Of a stretch of DNA of 64,000 nt, positions 17,196 through 26,205 are shown piece after piece. Source of the stretch: Octadecabacter dasysiphoniae (GTDB taxonomy: Bacteria > Pseudomonadota > Alphaproteobacteria > Rhodobacterales > Rhodobacteraceae); NCBI RefSeq assembly GCF_021532615.1, contig NZ_JAKGAQ010000001.1:1054001-1118000 (forward strand), in the 5' to 3' direction. How positions within the stretch are numbered: position 1 is the stretch's first letter; every line of letters starts with the position of its first letter. Both the position numbers and the translations under genes were made by a program. The notes below the pieces were generated by a model. That model was not told the origin of the DNA and searched no databases. It was given only the letters and a program-made list of their open reading frames with translations.

Positions 17196-18214
17196 TCTTT
17201 CGCTTCTTTCATGGGTTCGAAGTGGCCTGTGTCGATGAACGTGCGAAACTCCGGCACGGTCAGTTGGTAATCCAGCACCCGTTGTGAGCAATCTGCGCAG
17301 GCACGGGCGAGGGCGGCGAGGTCAGCATCCTGCAACCAGTCATCAATCTGGGCGCGCACGCCATCCGTCGGGATGGTCGTGTCCTCGATCGAGTTGATGT
17401 CGTATTTGTCCCAATAGTCCATGTCGATACGGTCTTTGTTCTTGGAATTGGCCGTGCCGCGCAGACGTTTGAGCAAGAAATCCTCGCGCGATTTGATCGC
17501 GTAATGGTTCACTTGGGCGAATTTGTTCGTGACGTTGTCTTTGTTCCCGCGCCAGCCCTTTTGCAGGTATTGATCGCCCATGGGTTCGCCTGCGGCGTTG
17601 GTCCATGTGACCATGCCCGGCACGATTTCGACCTTCTTGTTCCACTTGGGGCGGTGCACGCCGAAGAACCCGAATTTTTCAGGGCGAAAAAGGGTTTTGA
17701 AGCCCCAGACTAGGCCGTTTTCAGGTTCTTCAAAGTTGGACCCGCGGGTAAAGCGTTCTGTCACCAGATCGCCCTTAAACGGCTCGTTCGTCATCTTGGA
17801 TTGGCCCTGGCTGCCCATCAGGCGCCAGTTGATCGAGATCGCGTCAGGGCTGCCGCATGCATCGATAAGCGCGTCAACGTTGCGATCCCCGACGTGAATG
17901 TTCAGGAATTCATCCGCATCCACGATCAGCACCCAATCAGCACTGCGCACAAAGTCCATTTTGCCCGCCCGTGAATAGGCGGCGCGTTGCGGATCCATGC
18001 GCGGGCCCAGCGGATTGTCAAAGTGTTTGACCACGCCCATCTGGTCCAAACGGTTCAGGATCAGGTTTGTGCCGTCGGTGCAATCGTTTGAAAAGATACA
18101 GAATTCATCGATGCCGATGGATTTGTGGTAGGCCAGCCATTCCAGCAGGTAGGGCCCTTCGTTCTTCATTGTCGAAACAAGGACCTTGCGGCCCGCATTT
18201 GGTGCGGTGCTCAT
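17192..18214 (-). CDS. glycosyltransferase family 2-type (Glyco_tranf_2_4)
   Basis: Protein of 340 residues. The N-terminus reads VLVSTMKNEGPYLLEWLAYHKSIGIDEFCIFSNDCTDGT, the signature of the Glyco_tranf_2_4/GT92-like group. A DADEF metal-nucleotide motif lies near residue 97, then WRLMGSQG, KTLFRPEKF, HRPKWNK and a NHYAIKSREDFLLKRLRG segment. Likely cytoplasmic. The sugar donor is unknown. ATG 18214 overlaps the stop of the upstream homologue. The two genes are clearly paralogues. Confidence 0.82.
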   Translation of the reverse strand: MSTAPNAGRKVLVSTMKNEGPYLLEWLAYHKSIGIDEFCIFSNDCTDGTNLILNRLDQMGVVKHFDNPLGPRMDPQRAAYSRAGKMDFVRSADWVLIVDADEFLNIHVGDRNVDALIDACGSPDAISINWRLMGSQGQSKMTNEPFKGDLVTERFTRGSNFEEPENGLVWGFKTLFRPEKFGFFGVHRPKWNKKVEIVPGMVTWTNAAGEPMGDQYLQKGWRGNKDNVTNKFAQVNHYAIKSREDFLLKRLRGTANSKNKDRIDMDYWDKYDINSIEDTTIPTDGVRAQIDDWLQDADLAALARACADCSQRVLDYQLTVPEFRTFIDTGHFEPMKEAKE

Positions 18215-19938
18215 TTAGGTGTCGCTTTCTTTGGGGCCACTTTGGTTTTGGTTGCCGCTGTTTTCTTGGCCGCCGGTTTTTTGGCCGGTGTCTTTCGGGC
18301 GGCCGGTTTTTTGGCTGCGGGCTTTTTCGCCGCCGGTTTCTTGGCGGCTGTTTTCTTGGGCGCGGCTTTTTTGACGGGCTTGGCTACGATATCATCGGGG
18401 ATCGGCACCGTGTCGCTGGGGCTTTCGATTGTTGTCGATGCCTCAAGCGTGGCTTCTTCGATGATGTCGCCGATAGACGGTGCCGGCTCGTCCATGTCGA
18501 TGGTCGCGGTGGTGGGGGCGACTTCGGGTGCGGTGGTTGCCGCCATTGCGCGTTTTGCGACGGCGGCTTTGGCCATCAGTTTGGCGCTTGCGGCATCGTT
18601 GGGGTCCGCTGCCTGTGCGGCCAGCGCGATTTTCTGGGTGCGTTCATTCATCAACGGCACGCCTAGCCCTGCGGCGGCTTCGGTGTTCATGAACGGATTG
18701 TCCAGCGTGCCGCCTTTGGACGATTTGTCCTTCAGCTGGTGCGCATCAAGCTTGTCTTCTGCGTTCTCACCCGCCGCCTCAAGCAGGGCTTTGCGGGTGT
18801 CACCCTTTTTGGCCGTTTGGGTTTGGGCGATCATCTTGGCGATCTTTTTGTCGGGAATGCCAGCCGCCTGAAGTTCTTTGACCTTTTGCTGCCATTCTTT
18901 GGGCAGGTGTTGGACGAACAGCACTTCGTCGAGCTTATCAAGCTCAACCGCCGACGCCTCTTTGAGGTCTTTGATCCATGTGTCGTATTCACCGGATGTG
19001 CGCAGCATTTCAACGCGCGCGGCGTGGAATTCCAGCGCTTTGTCTTGCAAGTCGCGCATGATCGGATCGGACAAAATTTGGGCCATCTTACGCTTCGTGC
19101 CCTTTGCGTGGCGCGTGGCGTTCAGGTGTTCCTCTTCGTTGCGATCAAACAGGGCGAAGTAGGCGGCGTTGTATTTGTCTTCTTTGTTGTTCACGTTGCC
19201 CCGCACACGGCGCAGCAAATACGCTTCGTACGATTTGACCGCGTAGTGGTTCAGCTCAACCATCTTATAGCCAAGCGTGGGTTTGGTGGACCGCCAGCCG
19301 GACAGTGAAAATTCGTCCGGCATCGGATCACCCGACCCGTTCACCCACAACTGATCAAACAAAAGTTTAGCGTTTGCAGGCTCTTGCTTGGCTTTCTTAA
19401 TGTGCGGACGGTGAATGCCGAGCTTGATATCGCGGTAGGGTTTGAACAGGGTTTTCACGCCCCAACCCTTTTTGAACATGTCCGGCGCCGCGCGGGTGTA
19501 ATTTTCAATCACAAGGCCGGGGTTCCAGTCTGTGACATCATTGGCCCCGAAAAACCGCCACGTGATCGCCATGGCATCTGCCTTGGGGTCCATGCGTTCG
19601 ACGACATCATTGATCCAGCCACGCCCGACTTTGATGGACAGGAATTCATCCGCGTCCATCGTCAGGATCCATTCGCTGTCCATGACTTCTTCGTTCTGGG
19701 TGGCCAGTGCCAGCGCGTTTGGCTGTGGCTTTTTGCCTTCGGGCACTTCGTTTTCGAAATGCTGCACCCAACCGAGTTCTTGTAGGCGTTCCAGCATCTT
19801 ATCGGTGCCGTCGCCGCAGTTGTTTGTGTAAACGCAGATATTATCAAAACCGATGTGCTTGTGATAGGCGACCCATTCCACCAGGGAATGGCCTTCGTCC
19901 TTCATCATCGACAAAATTGTATACTGGTGTTTGGCCAT
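18211..19938 (-). CDS. glycosyltransferase with histone H1-like C-terminal tail
   Basis: Protein of 575 residues. Residues 1 to about 260 are a Glyco_tranf_2_4 domain (YTILSMMKDEGHSLVEWVAYHKHIGFDNICVYTNNCGDGT, MDADEFLSIKVG, HRPHIKKA, NHYAVKSYEAYLLRRVRG) paralogous to the next gene. A helical middle (KEWQQKVKELQAAGIPDKKIAKMIAQTQTA) leads to an acidic linker and a last ~60 residues of repeated AAKKPAAKKP units, like histone H1 or Hc1 tails. ATG 19938 was chosen over an in-frame upstream ATG at 20031 because homology begins at YTILSMMK. The basic tail might bind acidic polymer, DNA or RNA. That is a guess. Confidence 0.8.
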   Translation of the reverse strand: MAKHQYTILSMMKDEGHSLVEWVAYHKHIGFDNICVYTNNCGDGTDKMLERLQELGWVQHFENEVPEGKKPQPNALALATQNEEVMDSEWILTMDADEFLSIKVGRGWINDVVERMDPKADAMAITWRFFGANDVTDWNPGLVIENYTRAAPDMFKKGWGVKTLFKPYRDIKLGIHRPHIKKAKQEPANAKLLFDQLWVNGSGDPMPDEFSLSGWRSTKPTLGYKMVELNHYAVKSYEAYLLRRVRGNVNNKEDKYNAAYFALFDRNEEEHLNATRHAKGTKRKMAQILSDPIMRDLQDKALEFHAARVEMLRTSGEYDTWIKDLKEASAVELDKLDEVLFVQHLPKEWQQKVKELQAAGIPDKKIAKMIAQTQTAKKGDTRKALLEAAGENAEDKLDAHQLKDKSSKGGTLDNPFMNTEAAAGLGVPLMNERTQKIALAAQAADPNDAASAKLMAKAAVAKRAMAATTAPEVAPTTATIDMDEPAPSIGDIIEEATLEASTTIESPSDTVPIPDDIVAKPVKKAAPKKTAAKKPAAKKPAAKKPAARKTPAKKPAAKKTAATKTKVAPKKATPK

Positions 19939-20108
19939 TAGATCTGGCCCCGCTTGGATTTGGTCACGATTTACCTGCTCTCGTTGCGCCGCTTGGGGCG
20001 TTTGCCAGTTGATCCGGCCTTGTGCGCACAATAGCGGACCCAGCGTTCAAGTCCACTGTTGCAAACGGGGAAACAATGCGGAATGCGACCAATTTGATGC
20101 AATGCGCC

Positions 20109-20137
20109 TTGACGTCGGGAACCTGAGGGCTTTGTTA
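20109..20137 (+). promoter_or_regulatory. possible sodB promoter
   Basis: TTGACG at 20109-20114 and, 17 bases on, TTGTTA at 20132-20137. The -35 is good and the -10 is weak. It is the best pair in the short space before sodB. Confidence 0.3.
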
Positions 20138-20174
20138 CATGTTAGACATTCAATACCAAAACAGAGGTGACACC

Positions 20175-20774
20175 ATGGCTTTCGAACTTCCTGATCTTCC
20201 ATATGCCCACGACGCGCTTGCCGGTCACGGCATGTCCGCACAGACAATGGAATTCCACCACGACCTGCATCACAACGCCTATGTGACCAATGGCAACAAG
20301 GCGATTGAAGGCACAGAGTGGGAGGGCAAGTCCCTCGAAGAGATTATCGTCGGCACGTATGACGATAGCGCAGTTGCCCAAAGCGGCATCTTCAACAACA
20401 TCAGCCAGCTTTGGAACCACAACCAGTTCTGGGAAATGATGGGCCCCGAAGTCTCCGCGATGCCGTCCGAGCTTGAGGCCGCGATCAAAGAAAACTTCGG
20501 CTCCGTTGACGATTTCAAATCCCAGTTTTCCGCAGCAGGCGCGGGCCAGTTCGGGTCCGGTTGGGCGTGGTTGGTGAAAAACGCTGACGGGTCTTTGGCA
20601 GTCACGAAGACAGAAAACGGCGTGAACCCGTTGTGCTTTGGCCAAACGGCACTGCTGGGTTGTGATGTGTGGGAACATTCCTACTACATCGATTTCCGCA
20701 ATGCGCGTCCGAAGTACCTTACAAACTTCCTCGACAACCTTGTGAACTGGGAAAACGTCGCATCCCGCATGTGA
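20175..20774 (+). CDS. sodB: iron superoxide dismutase
   Basis: Converts superoxide to H2O2 and O2 in the cytoplasm. Protein of 199 residues with metal ligands visible: His28 in MEFHHDLHHNAYV, His in SQLWNHNQFW, and Asp and His in LLGCDVWEHSYYIDF. The SQLWNH context (Gln two before Trp) and FGSGWAWLV favour the Fe type over Mn. ATG 20175 with GAGGTGA just upstream. The 3' end is partly repeated downstream at 20825-20858. Confidence 0.95.
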   Translation: MAFELPDLPYAHDALAGHGMSAQTMEFHHDLHHNAYVTNGNKAIEGTEWEGKSLEEIIVGTYDDSAVAQSGIFNNISQLWNHNQFWEMMGPEVSAMPSELEAAIKENFGSVDDFKSQFSAAGAGQFGSGWAWLVKNADGSLAVTKTENGVNPLCFGQTALLGCDVWEHSYYIDFRNARPKYLTNFLDNLVNWENVASRM

Positions 20775-20824
20775 TTTGACTCAGCCCCAGTCACCGACGG
20801 GTTTCGCTGATGCGCGAAACTCTT

Positions 20825-20858
20825 GGTGAACTGGGGAATGTCGCATCCCGCAAGTGAT
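20825..20858 (+). repeat. partial copy of the sodB 3' end
   Basis: The stretch copies the last ~34 bases of sodB (20741-20774) with a few changes: GTGAACTGG, then G-rich in place of GAAAAC, then GTCGCATCCCGCA and GTGA. It lies 50 bases past the sodB stop and is not in an open frame of any size. Looks like a tandem duplication scar. Confidence 0.6.
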
Positions 20859-20882
20859 GAGATTTCGATCAGACATAGAAAA

Positions 20883-20910
20883 GGCGCCCTCAACCGAGGG
20901 CGCCTTTTTT
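20883..20910 (+). terminator. strong intrinsic terminator after sodB
   Basis: Perfect nine-base stem GGCGCCCTC (20883-20891) and GAGGGCGCC (20896-20904), loop AACC, followed by six T. A run of A precedes the stem, so it may also serve the leftward Hint gene ending at 20927. Confidence 0.9.
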
Positions 20911-20926
20911 GTTTCCTAGTCTGGCC

Positions 20927-21988
20927 TTAGGCGGACAGCGCTTCTTTCGCGATCTGCGCCTCAAAGGCGCGCATCGCTGTGCGTGCATCGCGGAATTGCA
21001 AGTTCAACCCGCCGTTGCGCAATTCGGGGAACAGCGAAAATACTTCATCCGACTGTTCGGACGCGAGGCCGTTCATAGCGTATTCACCGGGTTGGAAGCT
21101 CTCGGTCCAGACGGCATCAACCATCAGGACTTCATGGCGTTCGCACAGCAGGTGGATGTAGCTGACGTCGCATGCTTCTACGATTTGCACACCAGGCAAA
21201 CCGACGAGATGCTTGGCCGCCACCAGCATTTCTTCTTCGCCAAAGTTCATCGCCAGTTCCGGGCCCGTGATCAGCATACGGTGGTTTGGCGACACCATCA
21301 TGTCGGTCATCGGCATACCGTCGCCCAAAGCCCCTTTGCTGATACGGATCGGGCGCAGCCGTGCATCAGCGGTGAGCGCGCCCAGCGTCAGGTCTTTGCG
21401 GCCAATCCAGTGGATGTCTTGCAGACCGTTGTCGCGCGTCATCACGCGATCCCCAACCTTAAGGTTTTCGACACGGATCAGGCCCGCGGGCGTGCTGACC
21501 ATCGCACCGGGCGTAAAGCAGGGCACGAAGCTTTCGTATTCGCTGTCGCCGTTGTTGGACCCGCCGGTTTTGACGTAACGCACCCCTGTCTGAAGCTCGG
21601 TGTCAGACGCCATGCCCCAGATGTCAGAGGTATTTCCGTTTTGCGAAAAGACGGTGACGGTGATGGTCGGACCCGTGGGGTTGCCGTTGTCATCCAGTGC
21701 GCGCAGGAAATGGTAGCTTTCGGATTCGACTTCTGTGCCGTCTGCGACAAGCCCGCGACCATCCACAATGACGTGCTGGCCTTCTTCGTCATCATTAAAG
21801 ATGTCGGGTTCAGAGCTGGTGTCATCCAGCGTGATCGGCTGGTATTCAAAGCCGCCGGTGAATTCGAAGATGGTGCCGCGCGGTGTGCTGGAGTTGTTGA
21901 TGATCGACGAACCGGGCGTCAGACGCGGTGATGAGTCTGAAACGGTAAAGGCTTCGTTGTCGAATGCTGCAAATTGACGTTGAACCAT
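20927..21988 (-). CDS. Hint-domain protein
   Basis: Protein of 353 residues. The first ~150 are acidic and beta-rich. Cys157 starts a Hint (hedgehog/intein) module: CFTPGAMVSTPAGLIRVENLKVGDRVMTRDNGLQDIHWIG, then MMVSPNHRMLI (His of the splicing-like block) and HLLCERHEVLMVDAVWTESFQPG. Many Rhodobacterales carry such secreted Hint proteins next to RTX-like repeats. Here no RTX repeats are present. ATG 21988 follows TTGGAGGG. Self-cleavage is possible but untested. Terminal Asn/His of true inteins is lacking. Confidence 0.85.
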   Translation of the reverse strand: MVQRQFAAFDNEAFTVSDSSPRLTPGSSIINNSSTPRGTIFEFTGGFEYQPITLDDTSSEPDIFNDDEEGQHVIVDGRGLVADGTEVESESYHFLRALDDNGNPTGPTITVTVFSQNGNTSDIWGMASDTELQTGVRYVKTGGSNNGDSEYESFVPCFTPGAMVSTPAGLIRVENLKVGDRVMTRDNGLQDIHWIGRKDLTLGALTADARLRPIRISKGALGDGMPMTDMMVSPNHRMLITGPELAMNFGEEEMLVAAKHLVGLPGVQIVEACDVSYIHLLCERHEVLMVDAVWTESFQPGEYAMNGLASEQSDEVFSLFPELRNGGLNLQFRDARTAMRAFEAQIAKEALSA

Positions 21989-22190
21989 GGCAGTGGCCCT
22001 CCAATACATTTATAAATCTAGGCAGCCCATCCCCATGGGGCCTTTTGATGCTGCACTAGCACAACACCTCATCTTAACAAAGCCTTCATCGATTTTCTGG
22101 CCAAGTTACGCCGACGTTGTGGATATCATGCGTACAATCCTGAATTGTAGGGGGAATTGTTGATGATTTGTCACCAATAGGCCGTACGCG

Positions 22191-22757
22191 TCACTTTCGG
22201 TCGGCTGCGGCTTTGGTCAATTCATGTTCCAGTTCGGCCACATCGGACACCACGGTTGCGTAGTCACGCAGGGACGCATCGGCAAAACCGTTGCCGATGA
22301 TCTGATCAAACAGCGCCAATAGTGCATCCCAGTATCCATTGGTGTTCAGAATGAAAATTGGTTTGTCGTGCAGGCCAAGCTGGCGCCATGTCATGGCTTC
22401 GAACAATTCATCCATACTGCCCGCGCCCCCGGGCAGAACCACAACAGCCTGTGCGTTCATCAGCATGACCTTTTTACGTTCGTGCATGGTTTCGGTGACG
22501 ATAAAGGTCGTCAGATCGGTTTTGCCGACCTCCCAATCCATCAGGTGCTGGGGGATCACGCCAAAGGTATCGCCGCCGCCCAGTTGTGCCGCCCGCGCGA
22601 CGCGCCCCATCAGCCCGACGTCACCCGCACCGTAAACCAGCCGCCATTCCTTGCGTGCCAGCATTGCGCCGCAGTCGCCCGCGGCCTGTGCGAACGCGGG
22701 GTCATTACCATCGCGGGAACCGCAATAAACGCAGACGGAAAACGGCAGGTGTGTCAT
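22191..22757 (-). CDS. LOG-family nucleotide 5'-monophosphate phosphoribohydrolase
   Basis: Protein of 188 residues. Motifs are SVCVYCGSRDGNDPAF at the N-terminus, YGAGDVGLMGRVARAA (nucleotide fold), MHERKKVMLMNAQAVVVLPGGAGSMDELFEAMTW (the PGGxGT-like catalytic motif with Ser for Thr) and LNTNGYWDALLALFD. This TIGR00730 family, once called lysine decarboxylase, removes ribose 5-phosphate from cytokinin-type or purine nucleotides. ATG 22757 chosen because homology starts there. Divergent from the LysM gene. Confidence 0.88.
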   Translation of the reverse strand: MTHLPFSVCVYCGSRDGNDPAFAQAAGDCGAMLARKEWRLVYGAGDVGLMGRVARAAQLGGGDTFGVIPQHLMDWEVGKTDLTTFIVTETMHERKKVMLMNAQAVVVLPGGAGSMDELFEAMTWRQLGLHDKPIFILNTNGYWDALLALFDQIIGNGFADASLRDYATVVSDVAELEHELTKAAADRK

Positions 22758-22880
22758 GGGGGCTCCGATCTGGGGGAAGGGGGGCAAAAGCATCTTTTGA
22801 CCCCTGATAGCCGCGTTGTTAAGGTCTGCCAACCGTTGGGGCCGCAAAGCTGCTTTGACACCACGAAAGGGGAGCATTTC

Positions 22881-24107
22881 GTGCAGACCAAGACTTTAGC
22901 CATCGGCGGGGCCGGCATTGTGGCAGTTGCCGTTGTGGCGGCCGTGATTTTGCGGCCCATTCAGGACGATCTTCGGGCGACCACGCCCGCGCCAGACACC
23001 GCAGTGGTGGAACAGGCCGCTGTCACAGCGCCAGTTGAACCTGTCGTTGAGGCACCGCAGGTTACCACGCCACTGTTGCCACAGGTTACCGATCGTCGGT
23101 TCGAACCGGACGGTGCGTTTCTGGTGTCTGGGGTCGCTGAACCTGGTCAGCCGCTGGCGGTGATGGTTGACGGTGGCGAGGTTGAACGCGTGGACGTCGG
23201 CGCGGATGGATCCTTTCTGGTGATCGGTTTCCTTGGATATTCGGATGCGGCGCGGGTCATGACCGTGGTCGGTGATCCTGATGGTGCTGGATTGATCGCT
23301 GAGCGGACGTTCATTTTTGACGCCAATCCGGCCCCTGTCGTTGTCGTCGTGGCCGAAGCGCCCGTAACTGATCCGGTGGCTGATCCAATTGCTGATGTGG
23401 CGGTGGAAGACGATGTTGGCGTCGCGGAGCCGGAGGTTGCGGCCGAACCGATCAATGATGTCGCCGAAGCGGCCCCGGCTGTTCCCGTGATCGCAGACAC
23501 GCCCAATACGCCCGAGGATAGTGCCGCCCCCGAAGCCCCTGCAACGCCTGCAATTCTGGCCGTGACGGGCGACGGGGTTGAGGTCGTCCAACCCGCAGTT
23601 CCCGCCGACACGCCGCCCGAAGTCATGTCGACCGTGGCGCTGGACACGATCACCTACGATCCGGAGGGTGATGTTGTTCTTGGCGGGCGCGCGCTGGGGC
23701 AGGGGTTCGTGCAGGTCTATGTGGACAATGTCGCGATCAGCCGCCTGCCAGTAGATGCCGATGGCCGTTGGCGCGGGGATTTGCCGGATGTGGACACCGG
23801 CGTTTACACCCTGCGCATCGACGAAGTGGATGTTGCGGGTGATGTCGTCAGCCGTATTGAAACGCCGTTCCTGCGCGAAGACCCCGACGACGTGATCGCG
23901 GCCATGGCGGACGCGGTCGATAACCCCGATTTCACCATCGCGACACGCACGGTTCAGGCCGGAACGACGCTTTGGGCGATTGCTGAGGAACGCTACGGGT
24001 CGGGCGTGCTTTATGTGAATGTATTTGAGGCCAACAAAGACCGTATCCGTGATCCTGATCTGATCTATCCGGGGCAGGTGTTCACCTTGCCGGAAGACGA
24101 CAGTTGA
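22881..24107 (+). CDS. LysM peptidoglycan-binding protein
   Basis: Protein of 408 residues: an N-terminal membrane anchor (KTLAIGGAGIVAVAVVAAVIL), a Pro/Ala/Val-rich acidic linker, two bacterial Ig-like repeats (FLVSGVAEPGQPLAVMVDGGEVERVDVGADGSFLV and VVLGGRALGQGFVQVYVDNVAISRLPVDADGRW) and a C-terminal LysM (TVQAGTTLWAIAEERYGSGVLYVNVFEANKDRIRDPDLIYPGQVFTLP). Start is GTG 22881 with an AAGGGGAG site before it. Likely periplasmic, binding cell wall. The xdhC start overlaps its stop. Confidence 0.85.
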   Translation: MQTKTLAIGGAGIVAVAVVAAVILRPIQDDLRATTPAPDTAVVEQAAVTAPVEPVVEAPQVTTPLLPQVTDRRFEPDGAFLVSGVAEPGQPLAVMVDGGEVERVDVGADGSFLVIGFLGYSDAARVMTVVGDPDGAGLIAERTFIFDANPAPVVVVVAEAPVTDPVADPIADVAVEDDVGVAEPEVAAEPINDVAEAAPAVPVIADTPNTPEDSAAPEAPATPAILAVTGDGVEVVQPAVPADTPPEVMSTVALDTITYDPEGDVVLGGRALGQGFVQVYVDNVAISRLPVDADGRWRGDLPDVDTGVYTLRIDEVDVAGDVVSRIETPFLREDPDDVIAAMADAVDNPDFTIATRTVQAGTTLWAIAEERYGSGVLYVNVFEANKDRIRDPDLIYPGQVFTLPEDDS

Positions 24108-25087
24108 ACGACACGCCCGACAGCGAGCTGGGCGGTATTCCCGCACTGGCACTGGATTGGCACCGCGCGGGGCAGGGTGCTGTGATTGCCACGGTGGTGC
24201 AAACTTGGGGGTCCGCGCCGCGCCCGGTGGGTAGCCAATTGGCGATCCGGGGGGATGGGCACATGCAAGGGTCCGTGTCGGGGGGCTGCGTCGAAGGCGC
24301 TGTGATTGTCGATGCCCTGGACGCGCTTGAGGATGGCACGGCGCGGCAGCTGGAATTTGGTGTCAGCGATGATGAGGCCTTTGCTGTTGGTCTGGCCTGT
24401 GGTGGCACCATCCGTGTGCTGGTGGAACCTGTGGGCGGTGCGATGCCTGTGGATGTCCTTGAGGGGCTTGTCGCGGCGCGCATGGCGCGAACGGCCATTG
24501 CCTATGTTGCCGATCTGGACAGCGGGGATCGACGCCTAGGTGACGTTGGCGAATATCCGGACAGGTTCCGGCTGGATCGATCCGGCGTTGAAGACGACGG
24601 GCGCACGTTTGTGGCCATTCATAACCCGCCCTTGCGCATGATCGTTGTGGGCGGTGTGCATATCGCGCAACACTTGCTGCCACTGGCGCGCGCCTGCGGG
24701 TATGATCCGATCCTTGTTGACCCGCGCCCCGCATTCGGGTCGCCCGCGCGGTTTCCTGATGTGCAAATTCTGGATGATTGGCCGGATGCGGCGCTGAAAT
24801 CGGCAGGGCTGGATGCGCGCACGGCTGTTGTGACGCTGACCCACGATGCGAAACTTGATGATCCGGCCATTATGGCGGCGTTAACCAGTGATGTGTTTTA
24901 TCTTGGCTGTCTGGGGTCCAAACGGACTCATGGCAAACGCATTACACGTCTGCAACAGGCGGGATTTAACGACGATCAGATTGCCCGAATCCATGCACCT
25001 GTGGGGTTGGACATTGGCGGGCGGTCCCCTGCGGAAATCGCAGTGAGTGTGATGGCACAAGTGACGACACGGTTGCGCAAAGGATGA
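24104..25087 (+). CDS. XdhC/CoxI family molybdoenzyme maturation factor
   Basis: Protein of 327 residues. The N-terminal XdhC_CoxI domain reads GQGAVIATVVQTWGSAPRPVGSQLAI, GSVSGGCVEGAVI (conserved Cys) and LACGGTIRVLVEP. The C-terminal Rossmann domain has MIVVGGVHIAQHLLPLARACGYDPILVDPR and FYLGCLGSKRTHGKRI. Members insert the sulfido ligand or deliver Mo cofactor to xanthine dehydrogenase-type enzymes. Start TTG 24104 overlaps the LysM stop (TTGA). No ATG precedes the domain. Feeds the coxSLM cluster 1.1 kb on. Confidence 0.88.
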   Translation: MNDTPDSELGGIPALALDWHRAGQGAVIATVVQTWGSAPRPVGSQLAIRGDGHMQGSVSGGCVEGAVIVDALDALEDGTARQLEFGVSDDEAFAVGLACGGTIRVLVEPVGGAMPVDVLEGLVAARMARTAIAYVADLDSGDRRLGDVGEYPDRFRLDRSGVEDDGRTFVAIHNPPLRMIVVGGVHIAQHLLPLARACGYDPILVDPRPAFGSPARFPDVQILDDWPDAALKSAGLDARTAVVTLTHDAKLDDPAIMAALTSDVFYLGCLGSKRTHGKRITRLQQAGFNDDQIARIHAPVGLDIGGRSPAEIAVSVMAQVTTRLRKG

Positions 25088-25094
25088 GCGTGCG

Positions 25095-26096
25095 ATGAGA
25101 TTTGGCCTGGTTCCCGTTGCCGACGCGCTTGGCACTATTCTGGCGCATGGTGTGCCAGCGGCGGCGCTTAGCAAAGGGATCGTGCTGGGGGACGGGCATG
25201 TGCTTGCCCTTAAAGCCCTCGGAATTGAAAACGTTACGGTTGCGCGGCTTGAAAAGGGCGATGTGGGCGAAGACGATGCGGCGGTTCAGCTGGCGAACGC
25301 CTTGGCCCCCAACGCCGATGCGCAGGGTGTGCGTCTGACCAAAGCATCAACCGGGCGCGTCAATATCATGAGCCTGCGTGCTGGGCTGTTTGAACTGGAT
25401 GTGGCGCGGATCACGGCCCTCAACCGCATTAACCCAATGATCACCCTTGCGACATTGCCCAACCTGCGACGCGTTGAGGCGGGGGTGATGCTGGCCACGA
25501 TCAAAGTCATTGCCTACGCGCTCCCGCAGGAGGAAGTGAACGACGCCTGCCGCGTGCTTGGCGGTGATCTGGCGCAGGGCGACGCGATGACAATCCGCAG
25601 TGCGATGATCAAGACGGCCACGTTGATTGAAACGCACCATCCCGGCCAGCGGTCCCAACCCAAAGGGCGCCGTGTTCTGGATGCGCGGTTGGATCGGTTG
25701 GGAACAAATCTGGTCGAAACGCTGGATGTCCCGCACGAGGAAACGGCGATTATCAACGCGATTGCAAACGCCGAGGGAGAGATGATTTTCTTCCTCACGG
25801 CTTCGGCCACATCTGACCCCAACGACACCGCGCCCGCAGCCTTAAGGCGAGCAGGGGGGCTGGTCACGCGGTTCGGCATGCCCGTTGATCCGGGCAATCT
25901 GTTGTTTTTGGGATCGTTCGAAGACAAACCTGTCATCGGCCTGCCAGGATGCGCGCGATCTCCTGCGATGAACGGCGCGGATTGGGTCATGGAACGCGTG
26001 ATTTGTGGCCTGCCCATCGGTACGGATGAAATCAGCGCGATGGGCGTTGGTGGATTGCTCAAGGACATTCCGGAACGCGGACGCCCACGCAGTTAA
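25095..26096 (+). CDS. molybdopterin-binding (MoeA/MogA-like) protein
   Basis: Protein of 333 residues. The N-terminus resembles the MoeA-like part of molybdopterin-binding proteins near cox genes ([52 protein letters not shown]). The C-terminal part ([76 protein letters not shown]) looks like MoCF_biosynth. In many alphaproteobacteria this unit is fused to a MobA/MocA nucleotidyltransferase. Here that half is absent. ATG 25095 is seven bases after xdhC. Confidence 0.75.
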   Translation: MRFGLVPVADALGTILAHGVPAAALSKGIVLGDGHVLALKALGIENVTVARLEKGDVGEDDAAVQLANALAPNADAQGVRLTKASTGRVNIMSLRAGLFELDVARITALNRINPMITLATLPNLRRVEAGVMLATIKVIAYALPQEEVNDACRVLGGDLAQGDAMTIRSAMIKTATLIETHHPGQRSQPKGRRVLDARLDRLGTNLVETLDVPHEETAIINAIANAEGEMIFFLTASATSDPNDTAPAALRRAGGLVTRFGMPVDPGNLLFLGSFEDKPVIGLPGCARSPAMNGADWVMERVICGLPIGTDEISAMGVGGLLKDIPERGRPRS

Positions 26097-26205
26097 ACGC
26101 GCAGCGGATCGCCTGACGCTGCATTGCGGCGTAAGAAAAGGTTCTCAGTCGTGCCCTCCCGTGCTTAACTCATTCCAAATACAAATATATCTGGGAGGAA
26201 TTTCA

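Noticed and set aside
22896-24152. 418-residue minus-strand frame opposite the LysM gene
   Set aside because: Arg/His/Ile-rich composition with no motif. The plus strand encodes a clear Ig-like and LysM protein.
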